Program-made: the position numbers and the translations under genes | The notes under the pieces: generated by a model | Seen by the model: the letters and a program-made list of their open reading frames with translations, nothing else | Told to the model about the DNA's origin: nothing | The model's database searches: none | NCBI RefSeq assembly: GCF_910591885.1 | Contig: NC_063274.1 | Coordinates: 12,360,164 to 12,424,163, forward strand | Direction: 5' to 3' | From: Bombus terrestris | Lineage: Eukaryota; Arthropoda; Insecta; Hymenoptera; Apidae | Length of the DNA: 64,000 bases | Shown: one piece after another, positions 58,046-64,000 of the stretch | How the letters are laid out: every line of letters begins with the position of its first letter | Numbering within the stretch: position 1 is the first letter of the stretch

Positions 58046-59040
58046 ATCTAACCTGCACCGTTTTCCCCATCGTTCGAATCGTTTGATCCAACAATGAAGT
58101 TCGACGTCAAGCATCTTCCGACACGTTTGTTCTGCAAGAATCGAGAACAATGCGACAACTAAACGAATCAAAGTGCTCCTCTTTATTTCGGCCCCTGGAG
58201 AGTATCCGTTAATCAGGTACATACGTACACGCAAGGAAGGTAAGGAGGAAGGAAGGAAGGAAGGAAAGACCCTCGCGTTCCGGTCCATGTCCACGTGCAC
58301 CGGCAGAGCCCATTCGGGGCCCGGTTGTTTGTTAAATATGCCACTTAGCCGTCAAGTCGAGCGCGGTTAGTTGTTTGTTTTACTTGAAGCACTCGCGATA
58401 ATTATTCATCGTTGCCTTTATGGCACGCCTCGCCCTTCGAGAGCATGCCAGCCGAGGAATAACGACGAGGTCCTCTCTCTATTGACTTGATGGTACTCGC
58501 GAGAGGCCCCCTGCTCCTCAATCGTTCGACTTCACGAAGAATAAACTGCGAAAAGGACTCGTTCTCTTGCACACTTGCTCCCCGTTATGCTCCGCATTCA
58601 AGCCGAATGCAATCGTTCCCTTTTTCTGTCTCTTTCCCTTCCTTGATCCCTTGCAGCGGTGATTCTACCCTCTTCTCCGGTTTCTATCCTTCTCCTTTTT
58701 TTTTATCTTCTTTCTCCCCTACTCCAGATGGCATTGTGGCCGTCAAACGACGTAATAACGATAAGAGCGTTCTCTCGCAGAGAAAAGAAAAAGAATTTCT
58801 TGTCGTTGCTCGACCCAGGACTGACTGTTCGTGTCTTGTCGTGAAGCCGAGACACGAACGGAGCGTATTATTGTTTCGTTACCTACGAACGGACTTCCAT
58901 CGATTTCTGTTTAGTTGAAAACGGCTGAGTGCCACGCTATTTCGTTCCATCATCGGCTCTAAACGCGACAAGCAAGTAATGGGGGGAGAAAAAACGAGTC
59001 GAGGCAGAGTTCACCTGGGCGTCGATCGCTGATGGAAATG
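58046..59040. other. CpG-rich island with GGAA repeat and pyrimidine block
   Basis: CpG-rich at 58050-58500 with a (GGAA)n tract at 58233-58268. A C/T-rich block at 58615-58725 gives Ser/Phe/Pro-rich plus frames (143 codons, 58487-58918). No protein recognised. Confidence 0.35.
58233..58268. repeat. (GGAA)n microsatellite
   Basis: AAGGAAGGTAAGGAGGAAGG followed by GAAGGAAGGAAGGAAA: an imperfect tetranucleotide repeat on the plus strand. Confidence 0.75.
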
Positions 59041-59640
59041 TTTGATGAAACGTGAAATAAAGACGATTGGAATGTCGAGATTAATGGCACGAACAATGAC
59101 TAAGAAATTACTTCCATCTCTGTGTTCTTTTCAATTTATACTTTTAACACAACAAAACAATATCAAAAATATCGCTATCGCTATAACGTAGTACGTTTAT
59201 TTAATTTGTAGACATTACGTTCAAGATGTACATTGATCTTACAATTAGAAATCTTGTAAGCTACTCTAAAGTGTACAATATTTCATAGGAATTCCTTTAC
59301 GCACTTTTCGAATAAACCTTTCAATGTTGTTGCTTCATTACAATTCTACAGTTTAAAAATCGCATAAAATATATCAAAAGATTACTTTATTAACCCTAAC
59401 TATTACATCGTACAATCGCTACAATAAAACAGTCATCCGTATCATATTATTATAAAAGGGAAAAACAGGAAACTCTTTTCGCTCTATCAGACTCGTGAAG
59501 ATATAACAAAAAGGTCGTCCCAATTAATCCCAATGAAATCTACTCAATCGTGTGATTCATGTCGTATTCCAAACATACTTAACCATCCTCGTCGCAGCAC
59601 GCACAATTCCCCGTATGAAAGCAACCGTCTCATAAGCATC
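59041..59640. other. AT-rich noncoding stretch
   Basis: Nothing definable. A TTAACCCTAACTATT phrase near 59390 resembles telomeric TTAGG only once and is not a repeat array. Confidence 0.4.
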
Positions 59641-60245
59641 GCAAAATAACCGGATCCTGGGAGGAACGAGGGGGTAACATGTTGTGGCGTAGTCGGCTCG
59701 CCCCCAGCGTGAAAATTCCGATTCGCTCGAGTGTACCGCTTTCACTCGTCGTTAAAGTCTCGGCGGGCCTTCATCGTCGCGGTTTAATTTCGGCTACAAG
59801 GCGAAACTTTCCGGCCGCGCGAGATCGAGCGAAAGCCATTGGACTAGCGCCGACGACGGACGATCCCCGTGGCCGAAGCTAACGACGACGTCGGGGGACG
59901 ATGTTTGCGCTCTCTTCTACCCCAAAAACCTGAAAGGGTTCTCCTGTAGATTAGAAAGACCGCGGTATACGTATTTCGCCTACGAAAGGGTAGATTGGCT
60001 TTCTGTCTCTATTAGACCGCGTCTCGCCCTTCCTTCTGCTTCTCCACCGCCAAACTATCCCTCCGACTATCTCGTGCCGTTGGCCTACCCTGGCCTTTTC
60101 TGGCGCCACGATATTAACTCCGGACCTCCTAGACTATCCTTTCATTCTCGTACGCCTGGAAATCGTGCCAGCGACGCGATGCAGATAATCGACGATTGGC
60201 TGTTCACGATGGATAAGCGACCTGCAGCTGTGAAATTGCGGCTGT
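59641..60245. other. CpG-rich island
   Basis: CpG-dense (GGCCGCGCGAGATCGAGCG near 59813-59831; ACGACGACGTCGGGGGACG near 59881). Frames 59557-59745 minus, 59679-59882 plus and 60074-60340 plus are unrecognised. Confidence 0.4.
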
Positions 60246-60890
60246 TTAAATCAATTAAGCCTCTATTTTTAGATAGTTTTATTCTGTTTCTGTTGAGATA
60301 CCATGTAGATGTTTTTTTTTTTTACGGACAAAATTCGTAGCTTATTACGATTGACTTTCTCTGTGAATTATTTGAAACTACAGGCCGTGATGGTGTTACG
60401 AGGAAATGGGAATCTTAAAAAATATTTGGGGATTTTAGATATATACAAAGATCATACAACGTGTTGGCGTAATTTTATTTTCCAACGAAGCATTTTTTTT
60501 ATCTGGTTCTATGTGTTTCATTCTCATAGTATCAAATTTTTATAGCCATGCTAAACGATATGAAATGTGCTTGAATTGTACTGATTAATTAAATATAGTA
60601 CGCCAATACTTTTCGTAGCAACTGTAGACAAATTTTATTAACCACATGAAATCGTTGGATTATAGATTTTTCTACGACTAAAGTATTTATCTTTCTGACG
60701 AACAAAATAAGCGAATACTTAAAAAGAAAAAATTATCGTTTAAATTATTTTGTGAATCCATTACTTTACATACATGAAATTTTCTATTTTATTTTTTGTC
60801 ATATCTATCTGTTCCATGTTATCTTTAAATTCCAACAGCAATTAATTTAATTGCGTTAAAATTTACGATCGTTCTATTCGTATGTTTCAG
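60246..60890. other. AT-rich intronic-type DNA ending in a 3' splice-site-like tract
   Basis: AT-rich with a T12 run at 60312-60323. It ends with CGTTCTATTCGTATGTTTCAG (60870-60890 region), a good acceptor. Confidence 0.4.
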
Positions 60891-60955
60891 ATGGTGAGTG
60901 TTTCAGACACAAAATACGCAATTTCATGATTTCACAGGAGAATAATAGTATTCAG
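60891..60955 (+). other. Candidate 65-nt cassette exon
   Basis: Acceptor ATTCGTATGTTTCAG ends at 60890 and donor ATTCAG|GTAAACG begins at 60956. The 65 nt between are open in a single plus frame (after two leading bases: 21 codons starting GECFRHK). The two other frames contain stops at once. An alternative reading uses the same acceptor with a GTGAGT donor only 3 nt downstream (60894), an almost-zero-length exon resembling a recursive splice site. Orientation agrees with the candidate recursive site at 24735. The peptide is not recognised, and splice-like pairs occur by chance, so this is tentative. Confidence 0.25.
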
Positions 60956-61545
60956 GTAAACGTTATCACACGAATTTTCCACGTTAGTTTTCACCGATGA
61001 ATAGCTTATCGAAGCTGTCGAAGATTAACTTTTCAAATACCGTCCGCAGAAATGAATTTTATCAGGAACGCGTTGAACCCCTAACAAATGGTATTACGCT
61101 CCCCTCGGTTATCTGATCAACATAACTCAATGCGGCCAGTGACCACCGTAACGCGATACACTGACCAAAACAATGCATGCGTTTACGGCGGTTTACGACC
61201 TTTGATAATTACGATATATCGATATTTTAAATGAATTAAGCAAAGAAATACAATTAAATCAATCGATGAAAATTAATATTCATAAATTTATCGTATCAAT
61301 ATTGCTTGTTATTTCGAACAATATCGGTAAATGGAGCAAGTTAATCGTTAACTCTGTTACAATCGTTAATTATATTTTTTAACTCGAATTTCGTATATCG
61401 CCCCCTCGATGGCAATTTTTTGTGTTAATCTCGCTAAGTGATGCAGCGTTGAATATTTGTACAATATTAAAGAAATTGTTTAATTAGTTAAAGAACTTTT
61501 TTTTACATAATTTTTCGGAAGTTTCTAATTACTCATTTATTTCAA
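60956..61545. other. Mixed noncoding stretch
   Basis: A compact CpG block at 61050-61205 (TAACGCGATACACTGACC, GCGTTTACGGCGGTTTACG) in otherwise AT-rich DNA. The block has no long frame and might be regulatory. Confidence 0.4.
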
Positions 61546-61853
61546 TTAGATTATGGATGTTTATGCAAATTTATATTCTACTTTATCAGTATAATTTCAA
61601 AAATGGTAGCTATATGGAAATTCTTTTCACCTACTATACATTATGATATAGGTATAGAAGTAACTCACTTCAAATATTTAATATATGTATGTATTTAAAT
61701 TTCAAAATATTTAACTTGTATTTAAATTTACAAATATTTAAATTTGATTTAAAATTTATTTAAATTTTCAAATATCCAAATTTTCAAGTATTCATATTCA
61801 AATCTTTTTACGACTTGAAATTTTCCATAAATTCGCAAACATCCATAGTCTAA
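61546..61853. mobile_element. Miniature inverted-repeat element (family B, copy 2)
   Basis: 308-bp element. The left end TTAGATTATGGATGTTTATG (61546-61565) continues CAAATTTA. The right end in reverse complement is TTAGACTATGGATGTTTGCG followed by AATTTA. About 27-bp near-perfect terminal inverted repeats, the same as in the copy at 19481-19680. The interior contains an imperfect AAATATTTAAATTT-type repeat (about 61670-61815) absent from copy 1, which explains the extra length. No coding capacity, no clear target duplication. Confidence 0.75.
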
Positions 61854-62040
61854 GCACGACGAACGAATCGTTGCCTTAATGTATTCCTATTTTTGTCACT
61901 CTGCCTTATAATTTCTCTGTGCAACAAATTTCCTTCTCGGATATTTAACGTATTGCTCACGTTAACTATGTACGAACTAAACACTCAAAGAGTTAAAGAC
62001 AAATCCTCAAGCCAGTCCCTAATTTCGAATCGAATCGAAA
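61854..62040. other. Spacer
   Basis: Nothing definable. Confidence 0.4.
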
Positions 62041-62560
62041 CCAACGGCAAGCACATACGCGTAAGCCGCGTTTCTCCTCGAAATCGTTATCGTCTCTGAA
62101 TTGCAGCAACCACGCGTGTAAACATTTTCATAATAAGCGTACCGAGGAATACGAAGAGTAATTGATGGGAGAAACCGCGGACCTCCGATTGAATGTCTCG
62201 CGATTTTCATACGCGGGACGGACGATTGATAATAATCACGGAGCGTATTCATCGGTTACAAACGAGATTACTCAGGTGGCCGGTGCGTTGATCAAAGCAG
62301 GATTCCCGGCGAAATACTCTAATTGGCGCGTGCATGCTTTGCCGGGGAATTTGATTTGCTTTCCGTTTGACGGAGGTCCGCAGATTGACCCTGACGATAT
62401 TGCGATCCGTGTACTCTCGTTGGTGCTTCGGGTCAGAGAAGATTCAAGGCAATCTGAGGTCTGTGCACTCGCGCGCTCGCTGCATATATGAATACCAACA
62501 GTGGAAGGAAGTTTATTGGGAGGTCGGAAAGGGCAGGACTACTCGTTAAGTCAAGTTTAG
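62041..62560. other. CpG-rich island with a 109-codon plus frame, function unknown
   Basis: The plus frame 62162-62491 has a balanced amino-acid composition (for example GALIKAGFPAKYSNWRVHAL) and is less artefact-like than others in the window. It ends in AT-rich DNA, has no known domain, and a minus frame (62019-62252) and another plus frame (62367-62549) overlap it. It could be part of an exon or conserved noncoding DNA. I cannot assign a function. Confidence 0.3.
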
Positions 62561-62936
62561 ATCGTGGTTAATCTTAGCTTCCCACCCCCGAAGTTATCGG
62601 CTGATAAACAGGAAAACGATGTACCGTTTATATTTGCCCGCTTCTATTTGCGTATCGCGAAACCTGCAACCAGAGGCAATGTTGCGTCTGTGATTGATCC
62701 AACAACACCGTTTTACGCCGATTATGATGAACTTAAATTATGGAGAAAAATTTTTTATATTTCTTCTGCGAAGATGCACTGGCAGTTGGAATTTTTGTTT
62801 TATTGAATCTTTTGTGAGATTACTAGTGTGTGTAAATTTCCGAGATTACTTGAAATTAATATTTTAACGATTGGGACAGACTCATTGATTGCCTGCGCGA
62901 AATAATCAAATTGCAAAATATTAAATATGAGATATA
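62561..62936. other. Noncoding stretch
   Basis: 80-codon plus frame at 62564-62806, unrecognised. AT-rich after 62730. Confidence 0.4.
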
Positions 62937-63393
62937 CAGTGGTTTACAGAAGTATTCGAACACTTGTAGATACTTTTTATCAACGTATTATGCACGATAT
63001 ACGAAACATTTTGAACTTTTAGTGGCACTGTAATGAAAGCCAAGTTTGAAACAAATCTGAAAATATATGCATATAGAAATTTCAAGATATTTAACGCGAG
63101 TATGTGTAAATATATCTCACAAAAATTGCGTATGTACATAGTAATTGTTCATCTACAATATTAATAAGCCTTAATATTTTGTAGAACCATCTGTATAATA
63201 ATTCTTTATATGTCTGCAGTATAGATTTCTAACTTCTATATATATTTACAGATTGCTTTCAAATTTTATCAATATAATCATTACAGTTGTGTCTCGTAAT
63301 AGTGTTAATGAAATTTCAAAAGGTTTTATATAACACACACATATACACATAAAAGTTTCCTGTGCTAAATGTTCAAATACTTTGGAAATTGGC
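62937..63393. mobile_element. Tc1/mariner-like non-autonomous element (family A, copy 3)
   Basis: About 457 bp. Starts CAGTGGTTTACAGAAGTATT (then CGAACACTTGTAG) directly after a TA dinucleotide (62935-62936), as expected for a Tc1/mariner insertion. The right end AAATGTTCAAATACTTTGGA (63367-63386 region) matches the inverted terminal repeat, but the final bases are decayed (expected CCACTG). The interior aligns with 27044-27490 along its length and with 13560-13800 in its right half (TTAATGAAATTTCAAAA). No transposase frame. Confidence 0.75.
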
Positions 63394-64000
63394 AAATGGG
63401 CATCACGCTTTAAATTGTCTTCAATATTCAATTGTTTTAAGCCACGTTAAAGAATAAGAAATTTGCTGCAGTAACTTTATTATCTGAATCTTTCCTATGA
63501 ATTTAAACTCTGGAAACGTATCTTGAAAGTTGCTGAAAGTATAAATTTATCCCTTGAAAAGTTAGAACTTGTACAATGCAAGATTCATAATCTTTCATCG
63601 AGGACTAATTAAAGACTATGGCCGAAAACTGTCATTGGTACTAAAGTTTTATGCGCAAGAAGAAAGATATTCTGAAAATAAGTAAGACATTTAGTTATTT
63701 CCAATAAATATAGACTAGAATATGAAATTTTTTCGTATTTCTTCCATTCTTCCGATTTTATACTTATGGATTATTATTTTCCAGACACAGTATCTCAATT
63801 TTAGAACTGACGAAAGCGCGAAATATTGAAATTATATTTAGTATGTCAAAATTAGTTTCCAGAGATAGCTCCAATAGAATTACAAAGAAATTATTTTATT
63901 GATAATACGTTTTCCAACTGAAGTAAGAAGAGAAGTTTAACTTGCTATGTGATGCTCACTAAAACATTTTGTTGAAACGAACTGCCTACAAAAATGTCCC
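63394..64000. other. AT-rich noncoding stretch to window end
   Basis: Nothing definable. AT-rich DNA with no long frame. Confidence 0.45.

Noticed and set aside
59385..59405. Telomeric TTAGG-type repeat
   Set aside because: Only one CCTAA unit in context; not an array.
1..64000. Bacterial operon, phage, CRISPR or secretion system
   Set aside because: No long co-directional genes, ribosome-binding sites or repeat-spacer arrays; composition and splice/promoter signals are those of an insect genome.

Overview
This is eukaryotic DNA, most likely from an insect. No gene in the window can be called with confidence. The longest open frames are 234, 215 and 212 codons. They sit in CpG-rich stretches, usually with other frames open on the opposite strand, and none resembles a protein family I recognise. 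There are no convincing tRNA, rRNA or known microRNA genes, no CRISPR, and no bacterial or viral gene organisation. The background is AT-rich, with many 200-1500 bp islands dense in undepleted CpG. Together with an arthropod-type TATA/TCAGT promoter inside a solo LTR and Tc1/mariner-type miniature elements, this fits a hymenopteran (bee- or ant-like) genome. That assignment is inferred from composition; no homology search was possible.

The simplest reading is the inside of a very large intron, or a gene desert beside a developmental or neuronal gene. The best intron evidence is at 24721-24785 (+), where a strong 3' splice site (TTTTGTTTCAG) is followed with no gap by a strong 5' splice site (GTAAGT). 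This is the architecture of a recursive splice site (ratchet point). A second GTAAGT donor lies 42 nt further on. If the site is real, the window belongs to a long intron of a plus-strand gene. A possible 65-nt cassette exon with good splice sites and one open frame is at 60891-60955 (+).

Mobile-element remains: a solo LTR (4229-4606) with TGTAG/CTACA ends, TATA box, initiator and AATAAA; three related Tc1/mariner-like non-autonomous copies (about 13560-13800, 27044-27490, 62937-63393); two copies of a second inverted-repeat family with AGACTATGGATGTTT ends (19481-19680, 61546-61853); a short poly(A)-tailed retroposed insert with a 13-bp target-site duplication (42930-43056); and weaker old fragments (1465-1707, 30477-30711, 53452-53580).

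Other structure: a 84-bp tandem duplication (42143-42296), two facing CTCF-like motifs (15681-15760), paired CACGTG E-boxes (25364-25392), a perfect 18-bp ACCGGATATATCCGGT-centred palindrome (14265-14282), two adjacent GC-rich dyads (35363-35398), long pyrimidine tracts (about 7160-7930, 16690-16940, 51965-52030) and homopolymer runs up to T25. The CpG-rich islands are listed one by one as candidate cis-regulatory DNA; their function is unproven.
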